Positions 21,657 to 31,989 are shown, numbered from the stretch's first letter. The stretch is 64,000 bases of DNA from Symsagittifera roscoffensis (GCF_963678635.1 NC_087068.1:36901619-36965618), one strand, 5' to 3'. The notes: generated from the sequence alone by a model not told the origin. Program-made: numbers and translations.

Positions 21657-22209
21657 ATTGTTCCGACTTTTGGGCTCGGGGTGGGTATTTTTTTCAGACA
21701 AATTTCGACTTTTTAACTAGCCAAGGTATTGTTGTACTGAGCTCGAATTTGAAAAGATATTTCACCTAAGATCCTTTTACGTGAAGTTATGGGGGTTTAA
21801 AGATTGCCATTTTCGCCAATTTGGGACAATTAACGCGCGATGTATTTCGTGCAATTAACGAGTAAGCGGAGAAATAATCCGTCTTAGAAATCGCTCCAAA
21901 TTGGTTGGAAGAAGCTCATTTGCCCTAATTGATTTGTTGCAATGAGTGAAATCTATCTTTTTGTACTTTATATGGCGTGTGGGGGGATGATTTTCATGAA
22001 AAGTTTCAAATTTTAGAACAAAAAAATGTTACCTTTTATTTTATTTCATTTAATTTTTTAATGTTATTACTGCTCCATAAACCTTTGAAGACAGTCAGAA
22101 CATTCAGGGCCTCGCCCTGATACGAGCAGTCTTGTTGTATTACTGCTCCATAAACCTTAAAAGGCAGTCGGAACATTCATCGCTTCGCCCTGATACGAAC
22201 ATTCTTGTT
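21657..22209 (+). repeat. Repeat R1, copy d, with duplicated 3' end
   Basis: R1 copy from ATTGTTCCGACTTTTGGG to CGAGCAGTCTTG at 22,134. The last ~72 bases (TATTACTGCTCCATAAACCTT to the GATACGA..TTCTTG end) are repeated at 22,138-22,209. Compared with copy b it lacks a short segment after GACTTT. Confidence 0.8.
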
Positions 22210-24786
22210 ATTTTGAGTTATCAATTTTGAGCAATATTATACAATCTATTATTCAGAAAAAAGGTACACTAGTTGGAGCTGAAAATAAATTCAAACAAAC
22301 TATTTCGGAAAATTTTTTTTATAGAAAGAAAGAAAGAACTGTTCAGTGTTCTTTTTGACACTTTCCTTATTAAAAAATGTATACATTTAAGTTTCTCATC
22401 GACTAGGACTCCTTTTGCAATGACATAACTTTTGAAACAAAACTACCGCTTATTTATTGCAACTTTTACAAATTTTACTTATTTTTTTTATTTTAAACTT
22501 TAATTGCAAGCCAAAATAATTCTTTGCATTCAGGCTTCTTCAAAACTATGCTCCGTTGTTCTTCATTATGACGTTTTGGTAATGGGAAAAATATCTACGA
22601 ACTTTTGAAATTGGCTATTGAACTGTGAAAAAAACTGCATTTGAAGTCTGTTCTGAGAGAAGTTTTTTATTTCTCCGAAACGCACAAAGAGACCTTTTGA
22701 ACTGTCTATTTTGACTTTTGAATTGCTTTTGACTCTGCATCAATTGATTTCTGTTTTTCCTTTTTATCAAAAGTCTGCCTGATCGATTCACTGATTTCTC
22801 TCCATTTTTTTCGCTGATGCCCTGAAATTCCAGTCTAGACAATTTTTCATGAAATGGGTGGTGAACTATAAAAAAGCGTCTCAGATTATCCAGATAAAAC
22901 AAAATCTTCATCAAACAGTTGAAATCTGCTCAGCTGACTCTATTGAAGTCCAAAAAGCTATCTAGATGAACAATTTGATTGTGAATTAACCATGTTGTAT
23001 CTCAGTTAGATAATAAAACTTTTGCTGATGCACCAGCTGGGAGAAAAAGGTTACAAAAATTACGCGAAAAATTTTGGTCAGTCAAATTTACTGAATAAAA
23101 TCAAACGCGATTAAATCAAACAAATGATTTTTAAATTTTCAGTGTATTGCATCCCGTTTCACTTCCAGAAACAATTTCCGGCTTTGCTGAAGTTGAAAAC
23201 TTCCAGAACAATGCTGCAATATAAGGAAAAATCAAAAAATCTGAAATTTTGTATCTTTAAACACGGAAGCCATTCGCTAAAATTAATCAACTATTTCGCC
23301 GTTTCCAATTTTTTTGACACATCGAAAATTGATGCAGTTACAAAAACATTCAAAAAAACATAATAGTATTTTGATTGTCCTGCTAAAATGTTTTGTAGAA
23401 TAAAATCCAACTCGATAGAGATAAGTTGAGTTCAAATTTGTTTTGCGAGGCTTTGCTAACCCATATATATGGCATGTCCTTTTCTCGCGATCATTTATTG
23501 TCATTTTTAGATTTATTGGTACTTTTACAGCGTTGCTTTTGCTTTTTGCTATGACAAGTGGTTGAATACAAACTACAAAAAAGGTGAAATTTGCAACTGA
23601 TCAAAATTGTTCAATTTTTTGTAACCAGAAAGCAGCCGTTTATAGAGTAAGGGCTAACTATTTTTTTGATCAGCGGTAAACTATTTTTTGCCGATAAATT
23701 CAATAGAATAGCTGATAAGTTAAAGTTGCTTCGCTTTTGATCAGGTTAATATTATAACCCCAAATGATATAGTCGTTTCCATTTTTCTTTTCCTGCTTCG
23801 CTGTCCAGTGATCTCAGAATCCAAATTTTGCTAGGTATCTTGCAAAAAAAATACAGTATTTTTTTCTTTTTTTGCAAGATTGACATTACCTTTGCAAAGG
23901 TATGATGTTTGTGTTTTTTGTAAATTAAGTGATTTTTTAAGTTTGTGCTAATCTCTAGCAGATAATCAATTAACCTCACAGCGGATATTGCTGCTGGCCT
24001 TAAGGCGAAAAAAATTAAAAGCAACTTTCATGCAGCACGCAAAATCAATGTTTTCAAAATGTATGTACCTACATTAAAAAAAAACACTTAGGCAAGAGTT
24101 ACAGTTTAATAGAAAACAATTGAGTAAGTAACCAGAAGGTTTTTATAGCTAATTAATTCTAATGTAAAAAGTTATTGGCAAAAAATGTAAAAGTATGTAG
24201 CTTCAGATAATCGCGCAAAATGCGTAAACTTTAAACCATCAGTGAAGTTTCTACGCGGTTAAGGGAAGGCAAATTTTTCAAAGTTCTGGCAATCTTCTAA
24301 CAAGTTACTTATGGACTAGAACTTCAGCTGATATACTTTTGGTGGAAAATGGTGATGAAGTGTTAGGTGGTTTTTTGACAAAAAAAATCTGCAGAATTTT
24401 GAAGTTGTTGATTGAAAGAAAGAGATGTTCTTTAAAATGCCTGCCTAAAAGATTTATCTAAGCGGTTTAGAGTGCAATGCTCACGTGGTAAATTTTTCTA
24501 GTGAAAGCAGAGATAAACGCAAAGCCACGTTTCTAATCGACAAAAAATTTGACTTCGTACTTTCCAAATTTTTGGAAAAAAATTGTTTTGGAGAACTGTT
24601 GTCATCTGTTTTCTTCAGTTTTGCTCCATTATTGTCCAAGTTTATTCCTTTTGTGCATTTTTTCTAATAATGGGCGGATGTTCATGATCTTATCAAAAAC
24701 TCTTGCCCTACAATTGTCTACGAAGTTTGTTTAAGGTAACGCTGAGAGCTGCTTTTCGGATAGGAAAACTCCTTTTGAGTGTTCTT
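22210..24786. other. No supported gene; one perfect hairpin
   Basis: No gene can be supported. The minus strand at about 22,685-22,920 is a diverged relative of the distal part of the 1.93-kb tandem units. At 23,837-23,880 two perfect 14-base arms (ATCTTGCAAAAAAA and its complement) enclose a 16-base loop. The rest is AT-rich intergenic or intronic DNA. Confidence 0.4.
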
Positions 24787-24983
24787 AGTAGTATATGAGT
24801 GAGGGAGAGTGGGGGGGCCCATGTATTAAGATAGGCTATAGACTATCCGGTCGCCAATCTATGTATTAAGATAGGGAATAGATTTCCAATGTATTAAGGT
24901 AGGGAATAGGTTTCCCATGTATTAAGATACGAGGTTTCAGATGGTAAGTTTCAGATGGTAAGTTTCAGAAAAATTTTTGGCGC
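24787..24983. repeat. Left terminal inverted repeat of the Polinton
   Basis: About 197 bp, matched by 39,942-40,145 in reverse. It contains four units of about 27 bp based on CCATGTATTAAGATAGGGAA, followed by GGTAAGTTTCAG repeats that continue outside the TIR to about 25,230. The G-tract near 24,813 is shorter than its counterpart at the right end. Confidence 0.9.
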
Positions 24984-26081
24984 CCGAATTTTTTGAGCTC
25001 GATTTTGCCAATACTTGCGTTTCTTAGTCAACTTCTACGATTTGTGATATGTAAGGACTATCTTGTCTTACAAAAATTTGGTATGGTAAGTTTCAGAAGG
25101 TAAGTTTCAGAAAATTTTTTGAAAATTTTTAAAGTTTTACTTGCAAATACATTTTTATCTTGAAAAAACAATTATTTATTAAAAATTGAAAAAAAATTTT
25201 TTGGATGGTAAGTTTCAGGTGGTAAGTTTCGACAAAAATTGAGTTTCGATTTAGAGTATGGGATCATAAACTAATATATCACGGAATATTTTTTTTTCTC
25301 GAAAAAATCTTAAATTCTTATTTCATGTTATTTATTTTCCCTCAGGTTATCTGGGGAAAATTGTCAAGAGGGGATTATCTTTGACAGTTTAGTTATTCCG
25401 CTCCACGGGATATCAGGGGAATCTTGACAGCTCCTCACGGTTGATTACTTTTATATCCTACTTAATCTTTTTTCCGCAGGTTATCTGGAGAACGGATGAC
25501 AGGTTCATTACACTTGTTAATTTTATGACTTATTTTATCTTTTTTTCACATAATTATCTAACTTATTTTTACCTCAACTGGTTTATTTATTCTGTCATAT
25601 TTCTTGCTACGATTCATTTCAGTTCTCTTTTATCACTTTGTCTTTAATCTTTAAAAAATTCTTTGAAATTTCCAAATTTTCCAAAAAATTATCATCCAAA
25701 TTTATCAATTGCTTAGCCACGGTAAAAGTTTACACTGAAAAAAACATAGTATCATTTTTTTTTGGTTCTGATATTTTAGTGTAATAATTTTTCCATCTTT
25801 CTCAGAGTAAACTTTTAAGAAAATTATACAATTTACTAGAAATTGGTTACAATTTTCGTAAATTTATCTACTCTATCGTTAGTTCTTTCAATTGGGGGAC
25901 TACAACATCCATATTCCATCATCATTCTCTGTATTTCATCAAAGGGTTAGTTGCTAAGATGCTTTTCGTAAAAAAATTTAAGGTATTTAAAAAGTTAAAT
26001 TACATAAATAATCAAACAATTCACTACATCGTATAGTAAAATTACTGCAAAAATTTACACTTACAAATAAAAAATTCATTT
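24984..26081. other. Polinton left subterminal region, non-coding
   Basis: Scattered GGTAAGTTTCAG repeats (to about 25,230), two GGTTATCTGGxGAA blocks near 25,343 and 25,478, and T-rich sequence. Short ORFs are low-complexity Phe/Leu/Ile strings and are not supported as genes. Confidence 0.5.
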
Positions 26082-26578
26082 TTACATAAAATTACTGATA
26101 AAATTCAAAACATACACATCATGAACATGATTCAAGTCCTTCTGGAAGAATTTAAAAAGGAGAAATGCTGAATAAATTGCGTAAAAACCACACAAATTAT
26201 CAGTTTTTTGTAGCTTTCGAGGAACCATTCGTCGAAACTTTTTTGTCAAAAAAGGGTAAGTTGATCTCTTTCTTCCCAAAGAATCAGCAAAGTAGTAGCT
26301 TTTATTCATTCGAGCAATCATAATCCAGTGTTCTCCTCTATCATTGCTTGGGCTGAGTTAATAATTGCAAAAGAGTATTTTGTTAGTTGAGGTACTGTAT
26401 CAGAAGGGTATGATCCCATGTACTTGAACCTGAGCTCTGGAATTCTTTCAATAATTTGCAAAAGTGAAATGTTATCCATCTTTGCAATTGTAGGCTGATT
26501 TACAGCTAAAAATGAAATTGATAGTTTGATAGTGTACTTTAGGTTAAAAAAAAAGGAAGAATAATGACTTACACACAT
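26082..26578 (-). pseudogene. Polinton adenain-type cysteine protease, frameshifted
   Basis: The minus strand encodes, in one frame, KYMGSYPSDTVPQLTKYSF (26,578-26,318) and, in another, GEHWIMIARMN, FADSLGRKRS and NLCGFYAIY (to 26,082). These are the N-terminal block, the catalytic His in GEHW, the DSLG segment and the catalytic Cys of the adenovirus-type maturation protease found in Polintons. A one-base frame change near 26,330-26,350 separates the blocks, so the copy is broken. The family cleaves capsid proteins during virion maturation. Upstream, a GTAAGT and a TTTTTAG suggest the first codons may come from a separate exon. Confidence 0.85.
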
Positions 26579-26778
26579 TTAGGAATTGAATCAACAAAGT
26601 CCCATACACAAGCCTTATATAGTGGGAAAAGTTTATTGAATACTGTTTTACAGTCTAGGTTGAAGAAGTGTCTCGGGTTTTCAACTAAACAGCATTCCTT
26701 CTCTATTTTTTCTGGAGCTTTAGGTCTGAAGAAAAACAATATAGATAGTACAGAGATAGTAACAAAGAAAAGTCCCAA
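26569..26778 (-). CDS. Small Polinton ORF or 5' exon, Cys-containing
   Basis: A 69-codon minus-strand frame without an ATG (opens at TTG). Its first 18 codons are a hydrophobic run ending TTTTTCTTCAG, a good splice acceptor. The following part (KECCLVENPRHFF...YKACVWDFVDSIPKC) ends at GTGTAAGTC, a plausible donor. The coding part may therefore be about 26,575-26,725, an exon either of its own gene or joined to the protease that follows. No domain is recognised. Confidence 0.4.
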   Translation of the reverse strand: MGLFFVTISVLSILFFFRPKAPEKIEKECCLVENPRHFFNLDCKTVFNKLFPLYKACVWDFVDSIPKCV

Positions 26779-26783
26779 AAAAA

Positions 26784-27602
26784 CTACAATATTTTTATAG
26801 GAACCTGAAAACTCAAAAAAAAATTTTCACCTGTAGTATCCCTTTGGTCTATTTTTATGCCGTGGAAAGAGTTTTTTAATATTTTTTTAAATTGTAGATT
26901 TGTGAAGGATTGATAGTTCATGTACTGTCCTGTAGGTATTATGTCTCCCTTTTTTACTTTGGAAATGAAAGGAATACAACGCAGTAATGGAGTTTTTGTA
27001 TCGCCTACTATATTATATTCTATAATATCACTATAAATCATTAAGGAATGTATTCTTATAATATCGTAAGAATACTGAGGATAATGTGGTCCTTTTCCTT
27101 TCATTATAACACCTGTCTGATTTTGTTCTAAATCACAACCAAAAATGTGACTCAAATCAGCACTTTGAATTATAAACACTGATTGATCCTCAAGTAAATG
27201 AATGGCAACTTTTTGTGTAATCTTATCTACTGATACATAAATTCCGTTATATTCATATTTTTGTGCGCCTATACGTTTTCGAACTTTGTCATTCATGGCT
27301 ACAACTATATCAACAATACTTGGATACAATCCAGGTTCAACATGCATCGGTTGAATCTTTCTTTTTTCCTCAGGACTTTTTCGTCCATCTACGAAAGTAA
27401 ACTTTCCCTCTGTAACGTTTTGGTACAAAGAAGGGTACGATATTTCTGAAATAGCAACCTCCCATTCTCCTTTTATATTTATTTGTTCCGGTAGAAAATT
27501 TGTAAAGGAACTAAGACTGTTATTCGGATAACAATTAAAAGAAGCATTAGAAACTAGCTCAATAGTAAAAGAATCCTTGACAACTGATCGATAGAAACTC
27601 AA
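26784..27602 (-). CDS. Polinton minor-capsid (penton)-like protein
   Basis: 272 codons, intact. The N-terminal block FTIELVSNASFNCYPNN, then LSSFTNFLPEQI, then GEWEVAISEISYPS follows the pattern of a conserved Polinton structural protein (SN-S, YP-N-L, L-GxWEVALxEIxYP). I believe this is the single-jelly-roll minor capsid or penton protein, but the assignment to penton rather than another structural protein is from memory of the pattern. The frame opens at TTG with no ATG in the first 100 codons except weak internal ones, so the true start may be on an upstream exon. It lies 20 bases after the integrase stop. It would form pentameric vertices of a particle. Confidence 0.6.
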   Translation of the reverse strand: MSFYRSVVKDSFTIELVSNASFNCYPNNSLSSFTNFLPEQINIKGEWEVAISEISYPSLYQNVTEGKFTFVDGRKSPEEKRKIQPMHVEPGLYPSIVDIVVAMNDKVRKRIGAQKYEYNGIYVSVDKITQKVAIHLLEDQSVFIIQSADLSHIFGCDLEQNQTGVIMKGKGPHYPQYSYDIIRIHSLMIYSDIIEYNIVGDTKTPLLRCIPFISKVKKGDIIPTGQYMNYQSFTNLQFKKILKNSFHGIKIDQRDTTGENFFLSFQVPIKIL

Positions 27603-27621
27603 TTTAAAAAATGACTTACCA

Positions 27622-28569
27622 CTAATCTGAACATTTTCTCAGCTCTTTTTCATAAAATTTTCCCAGAATTTCTTCTTTTTCGAGATCTTTGATGATGTAT
27701 GTTGGAGGTTTTTTTGTAGATATTTCAAAAATTTCATCTGTAAACTGTGGCTTGTATCCTTTTCGGAATGGAATATCATTTTTCGAAATTCTAACTCTAT
27801 CACCAATTTTGAATTTTAGTTTAGTATATTTCTTGAATGATTTGTTATACAATATTGATAAAAAATCACTGTTTTTCACATCTCTGGGAGATTTTCCAAT
27901 TGATCGATTTTTGCGGCAGTTCAATGTAGAAACAAATTGCTTCAATTTGGTGATAAATTGTTCACCATGATCTTCAATGTAACGATATATTATATGTTTT
28001 AAAGATTGAATTGCTCTCTCAGCAAATGCAGCTTTGGTTTCACTCATTGTTGAGTAAACTTCAATGTCTTTCTCCTTGCAAAACTTTTTAAAATTTCCCC
28101 CATATTCTGTTCCTTTATCAACCCAAAGTTTTTCAAGAGTGTTTTTTCGAGAAATCATTTTTCTAAAAGCTTGTAAAGTGTCTTTGGCATACTTTGTTTT
28201 CATTGTTTGAACTCTGACAAATCTCGAAAAAATATCTACAGCAACTAATAAATACTTGACTCCATTGTTTTGACTAGCTAATTTGTCTACAAAAGCCAAG
28301 TCCATACACCAGATTTCATTGTTATATTTAGAAAACGCTTGAAGTCTTCGGAAAGACCTGATTGGTGGACCAAATTTTGTATACGATGTCATGGTTTGTA
28401 AAAACTTTTCTACTTTCTTTTTTGATAAACCACTCGCTTTACTCAAGTTTTGAATAGAACCGTACGCAGCTCTGCCCCTAGAATACAATCTGTTTAGTCT
28501 TACCTTTTCAGATTTTGAAAGGGATCCAAGTTCCTCTATCTTTTGCTTTGGCATTCTTGTTAATAACAA
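27622..28569 (-). CDS. Polinton retroviral-type integrase
   Basis: An apparently intact frame; the first ATG is at 28,554 (MPKQKIEEL), giving about 310 residues. An N-terminal helical part (YGSIQNLSKASGLSKKKV, helix-turn-helix-like) is followed by the DDE core: WCMDLAFVD (first Asp), KLWVDKGTEYGG (second Asp) and FAERAIQSLKHIIYRYIE (Glu). A C-terminal chromodomain-like tail follows (KIGDRVRISK ... GKFYEKELRKC). In Polintons this enzyme cuts the element ends and makes the 6-bp target duplication seen at this insertion. It overlaps the preceding 136-aa gene by about 45 bases in another frame. Confidence 0.92.
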   Translation of the reverse strand: MLLTRMPKQKIEELGSLSKSEKVRLNRLYSRGRAAYGSIQNLSKASGLSKKKVEKFLQTMTSYTKFGPPIRSFRRLQAFSKYNNEIWCMDLAFVDKLASQNNGVKYLLVAVDIFSRFVRVQTMKTKYAKDTLQAFRKMISRKNTLEKLWVDKGTEYGGNFKKFCKEKDIEVYSTMSETKAAFAERAIQSLKHIIYRYIEDHGEQFITKLKQFVSTLNCRKNRSIGKSPRDVKNSDFLSILYNKSFKKYTKLKFKIGDRVRISKNDIPFRKGYKPQFTDEIFEISTKKPPTYIIKDLEKEEILGKFYEKELRKCSD

Positions 28570-28918
28570 GTTTAGGAGGAATATGTGTTGCTTCCAAAAT
28601 TGTAAAGTAAATATCTGGAAAATCGGTATTTTTTCGCTTTAGTGCACACACAAAGTCTACAATAGATTCTTTTGTATCTCGATTATCCAATATAATATTG
28701 TCTGACTGGTAGATTTTAATTCTAGGAGAATTCAAAATTAAATCAATAATATTCTTATTGTTGCTCGTTTTCAACCTCGCATTTACAGCACTGTAAATAG
28801 AATCAAAATTTTTTGGTATAATCTCCTCTTTTTCTTGCGTTTGTTCCAATTTTTGTTTTCTTGGAAGTGTACTTTGTGATTGATAAACAGAGTACGGAAT
28901 TAAAACAAACTGTTCCAT
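28508..28918 (-). CDS. Conserved small Polinton protein
   Basis: 136 codons from an ATG at 28,918. The C-terminal half (KESIVDFVCALKRKN ... FTILEATHIPPKLVIN) resembles a pattern I associate with uncharacterised Polinton proteins, in which a 'gS-i-D-l' segment is followed by 'F..l...-iP..li.N'. It overlaps the integrase start, which fits a compact co-transcribed unit. Function unknown. Confidence 0.55.
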   Translation of the reverse strand: MEQFVLIPYSVYQSQSTLPRKQKLEQTQEKEEIIPKNFDSIYSAVNARLKTSNNKNIIDLILNSPRIKIYQSDNIILDNRDTKESIVDFVCALKRKNTDFPDIYFTILEATHIPPKLVINKNAKAKDRGTWIPFKI

Positions 28919-29026
28919 ACTATGTCAATCGTTTAATGACAAAAGGTGTGATGATAGATATCAATTGTAACCCTTTAGTTGAACTTAAAATAATTCTTCT
29001 TTTGTGTAGAGGAGTTCTTTTTTGTG

Positions 29027-29923
29027 TTAGTTCTGAAATTTTTTTTTCGATATTTTACTACGTCTTCTTTCCGAAGATCTCGAAGCTCTCCTCTTAATAG
29101 GTTTACTAAACACTCGCTCAGAAACTGAATGAAATCTTTTGGGCAATTGAGAATGAATTGTTTTCGAAGCCTTAGGGAAAATTGTTGAAATATTGGGAAA
29201 ATAGAGACGTATTGTGTACTCATCGTCCAAAAACTTTGTCTCTATTCCAGCTGGTAAGTAAAATTTTGTTGGAACTGAGCCACTATTAGTGCAATACCTA
29301 AGTGAATCAACTGTTTTTGGGGTTAAATCAATAAGTAAATGACCATAAGGAACGGATGTTGCATCTTGATACCACTCTTTCAATTGAGATCCTAGACCTA
29401 GTTGTTGACTTAATGTATTGATTTGTAAAACATCCCTCGGCGACTTGAACAAGACTATGTGTGTATTTTGTAACTCTACATCTCGTCCTAATTTGCTTTG
29501 ATGAAATAAATTGTGTTTGATGTATATTGTATTCAGATCCCTGTGTCTCCCCGCAGTAGCAATTTTTACAAATTGTTTAGAGTTTGAAATTTCTTCACAA
29601 GAATCATCAAATATAAGCAAATACTTAGTTCCATTATTGGGGAGATTTTCAATCAAGTCAAAATCTACTCCTTGGATAAATTTAAGGTTTTTTCTTTGCA
29701 TTTGACTATAAAGAGGTTGATAATGTTGATAAAAATAAAAAATTTTGTCGAATGCTGGTTGAAAAGTACCAATTTTCAACCAATCAAAAATAAGATGCAA
29801 TTTTCCAGATCCACTTGGTCCAACTAGGGAAATAAAAATTCGTTCTTTGGTAGATATTTTTTTATTCATAGCTTTGGAGAAGGTAGAATATAACCGACTG
29901 TACTTGATAAAATAGCTACCCAA
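29027..29923 (-). CDS. Polinton DNA-packaging ATPase (A32/FtsK-like)
   Basis: Frame of 298 codons opening at TTG; the first ATG is at 29,869 (MNKKISTK), giving about 280 residues. Walker A is GPSGSGKL followed by HLIFDWL; Walker B is KYLLIFDDS. The family signature AGRHRDLNTIYIKHNLFHQ and LFKSPRD follows. In Polintons and relatives this motor pumps DNA into the capsid. The usual Thr/Ser after the Walker A Lys is Leu here, which may reduce or abolish activity. The basic tail (RRASRSSERRRSKISKKK) may bind DNA. No stop or frameshift is seen. Confidence 0.9.
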   Translation of the reverse strand: MGSYFIKYSRLYSTFSKAMNKKISTKERIFISLVGPSGSGKLHLIFDWLKIGTFQPAFDKIFYFYQHYQPLYSQMQRKNLKFIQGVDFDLIENLPNNGTKYLLIFDDSCEEISNSKQFVKIATAGRHRDLNTIYIKHNLFHQSKLGRDVELQNTHIVLFKSPRDVLQINTLSQQLGLGSQLKEWYQDATSVPYGHLLIDLTPKTVDSLRYCTNSGSVPTKFYLPAGIETKFLDDEYTIRLYFPNISTIFPKASKTIHSQLPKRFHSVSERVFSKPIKRRASRSSERRRSKISKKKFQN

Positions 29924-29935
29924 ACTGTTGTTTCT

Positions 29936-30187
29936 TCACATGTTGTGGATAATTCGAACGATTGCACATACTAGCATCAAAACTGTAACAAAAAATTGGC
30001 ACAAAAAAACTAAAAGAGTTCTATTACATGTACGTCCAAACAATTTCCATGATTTTCGTTCATGATTTTCTTCATCAAAAACAAAATTTCCTAAATTTAC
30101 GGGTTTGTCATATTGATCGACCATCTTAACTCTAAAAAGAAAAAGTTGACAATGAAATTTAATTAAAGTTTGAAAATGGTAGTACAT
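29936..30187 (-). CDS. Small Polinton membrane protein
   Basis: 83 codons from the ATG at 30,187. The likely true start is the internal Met in VKMVDQYDKPV (about 30,124), which leaves about 62 residues. Polar N-terminal half, then one clear membrane helix (LLVFLCQFFVTVLMLVCAIV) and a short basic end. It sits 12 bases upstream of the ATPase frame. Function unknown; possibly an internal-membrane or virion membrane component. Confidence 0.5.
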   Translation of the reverse strand: MYYHFQTLIKFHCQLFLFRVKMVDQYDKPVNLGNFVFDEENHERKSWKLFGRTCNRTLLVFLCQFFVTVLMLVCAIVRIIHNM

Positions 30188-30202
30188 TAAGAATAATATA
30201 AT

Positions 30203-30993
30203 TTACAATTTGTTAAAAAAACATCGAGTCCATGTTCCGTATGCAAATGCTTTTCTTTCTGCACAGTGAAGAGTTTTTGCATGACGAAATTGGTAGTTGC
30301 TACACCTCCAATCATATTCTTCATCTTTGAATATCAAAAACTGAACTTTAGGGCAAGCGTAGTCATCCAAATTAATAATCTTTGTTTCCAAAAATTCTGA
30401 TAGAATCTTACATTTTTCATAACCTTTTGCAAAAAATTCCGTGTCTGTGGCTTCTAGATTTTTTAAAATTTTCTCAAGTTCAGTATATTTTTCGTAACCA
30501 CTGCTCCAATTGATTCCATGAAGATGCTGTGTACACCAACTAGACTCATTCTGTTAACTGATTTCTCTGGAGTTTTTGTTAAAAATGATTAACAATCAAA
30601 CAAAGCATATACAAATGAAGCAAATATTTTAACATATAAACAGAAAAATAACCCAGTCACGTGACCAAGAAAGCATGAACTGGGGAGTTTAGGTGCAACA
30701 TAACAATACCCAGGACTTTTTTTTGTAGTAGATTTCACAGATCCAGCAGAGTCGTGTAGATTTGCACGTAGTCTAAAAATTTTGGAGTTTGCAAAAAAGT
30801 AATCCATACAGGAATTTCCGTATCCAATTAGTCCGCCACAAGGAAATTTTTGGTCCATTTCTTTTAAATTTATGTCCGGGTCCAAAACAATACAGGTACA
30901 AAGAAATAAATTTTTTCTTTTTGTATTTGATGAGAAATCTTGCCTAATAATCTCAAAAACTCTTAGAATTTCATTCAATTTCTGTACGTTCAT
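30203..30993 (-). CDS. Cys-rich two-exon Polinton gene, function unknown
   Basis: The proposed first exon runs from the ATG at 30,993 to about 30,661 and the second from 30,549 to 30,203. The 111-bp intron has a GTGACT donor and a TTAACAG acceptor and keeps the frame; the second part has no ATG of its own near its start. The product of about 225 residues has many cysteines (FPCGGLIGYGNSCMDYF, SPGYCY, ESSWCTQHLHG, YDWRCSNYQF, LHCAERKAF, TRCFF). Unspliced, exon 1 would run into a hydrophobic string and stop. No signal peptide is seen. It does not match any core Polinton protein that I know. Confidence 0.45.
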
Positions 30994-31414
30994 TTTCTAC
31001 AGTGCATTCGTCAATAATGATACAAGATTTTTTGAAGATCTCTACATAACCTAGTAATGAAGGAAGCATATCAAGTAATTTATCATATTCTTCTCTTTGT
31101 AGTTGTAAAGATTGATTATTTTTCCATTGATTTCCATTTCTACGATATTCTACAAGATCTATTTTTTTGGTATCAGATCGGTATCCTATGTGAATTTTTC
31201 TTCTACCATTATGCAGAGTCCACTCAAAGTGAGATATTTGTGAGTCTACGTCCAAATTCTGCAAGATTGGTAAATTTTGAGATTCTATAATTGTTAGTGA
31301 AATTTTTTGGGACTTTTCTTCTAGAACAATATGAAAAAGTCCCAATTTATTGTGAAGTTTTAAGAGTAAATTTCTTGAAAAACCAATATTCCAACTCATA
31401 CTGTTCAACACCAA
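30971..31414 (-). CDS. PC4-like ssDNA-binding protein, copy 1
   Basis: Starts at the ATG at 31,399 (the frame opens at 31,414). The central block FEWTLHNGRRKIHIGY ... IDLVEYRRNG ... SLQLQREEYDKLLDML follows the PC4/p15 pattern: strand, then IDIREYY with a gap, then GISLTxExWxxLL. PC4 proteins bind single-stranded DNA and act in transcription and replication, which would suit a self-replicating element. It overlaps the following gene by 23 bases. The similarity is by eye and needs a profile search. Two further candidates are at 31,483 and 33,721. Confidence 0.45.
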   Translation of the reverse strand: MVLNSMSWNIGFSRNLLLKLHNKLGLFHIVLEEKSQKISLTIIESQNLPILQNLDVDSQISHFEWTLHNGRRKIHIGYRSDTKKIDLVEYRRNGNQWKNNQSLQLQREEYDKLLDMLPSLLGYVEIFKKSCIIIDECTVENERTEIE

Positions 31415-31482
31415 TACTAAATGAAAAATGTTTTTGAGGATAAATAGTTAAATTACAAGACAAAAAACATAAACAACACAAA

Positions 31483-31989
31483 TTATTGTACATTACAGTT
31501 CTCAACAAACATAAAGTCTCCCAAAATTTGGGACAGTTCTTTGAATTCGTTCAAAGTATAGTTGACATAGGCAACTTGCTTCATTGCTTCATTCTCTTTT
31601 GCGGTGAATAGTCGAATCTGAATGTAGGGAGGTTTGTTAATATTGTACTTCTTGATCGTGACACAAACTTGTCTTCTATTGTATGTTGCTATGTCATACA
31701 CTTTGTTGCAGTTGGCGAGCTCTTGATCCATAGTTGACTCTTCGTCGGAAGTCAGTTCCAATATAGGAACGAGTCCAAGGTTTTCAGCATCGTGACTAAC
31801 AGTATTTCTAATTACTGAGATTGTTTCTCCTTCTTTTTCACCAAGATAGACTTGCTGTCTTTTTTCGAGTTGTCCCAACTCATTTTTTTTTGAGTAGTTG
31901 AAAGCAGGGTTCAAAATAAATTTTCCCTTTGTAGGATTTTTGGGACCAAGCAAATCTCCCAATTCTTGTTTGATTTTTTGAGAATTCAA
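31483..31989 (-). CDS. PC4-like protein, copy 2
   Basis: 168 codons opening at TTG; no ATG in the first 85 codons, while the frame stays open upstream to about 32,075, so a 5' exon is likely. Acidic middle (ELTSDEESTMDQEL). The C-terminal block RRQVCVTIKKY ... PYIQIRLF ... YVNYTLNEFKELSQIL resembles the PC4 fold pattern of copy 1. Its start region faces the plus-strand gene at 32,238, so the 240 bases between them would hold a two-way promoter. Confidence 0.4.
   Translation of the reverse strand: MNSQKIKQELGDLLGPKNPTKGKFILNPAFNYSKKNELGQLEKRQQVYLGEKEGETISVIRNTVSHDAENLGLVPILELTSDEESTMDQELANCNKVYDIATYNRRQVCVTIKKYNINKPPYIQIRLFTAKENEAMKQVAYVNYTLNEFKELSQILGDFMFVENCNVQ

Noticed and set aside
23837-23880. 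Perfect hairpin followed by T-run as a bacterial-type terminator
   Set aside because: The context is eukaryotic and no gene is upstream; kept only as a hairpin in the gap note.
26564-26800. 78-codon plus-strand ORF in the Polinton
   Set aside because: Antisense shadow of the protease region and the small Cys-containing ORF.
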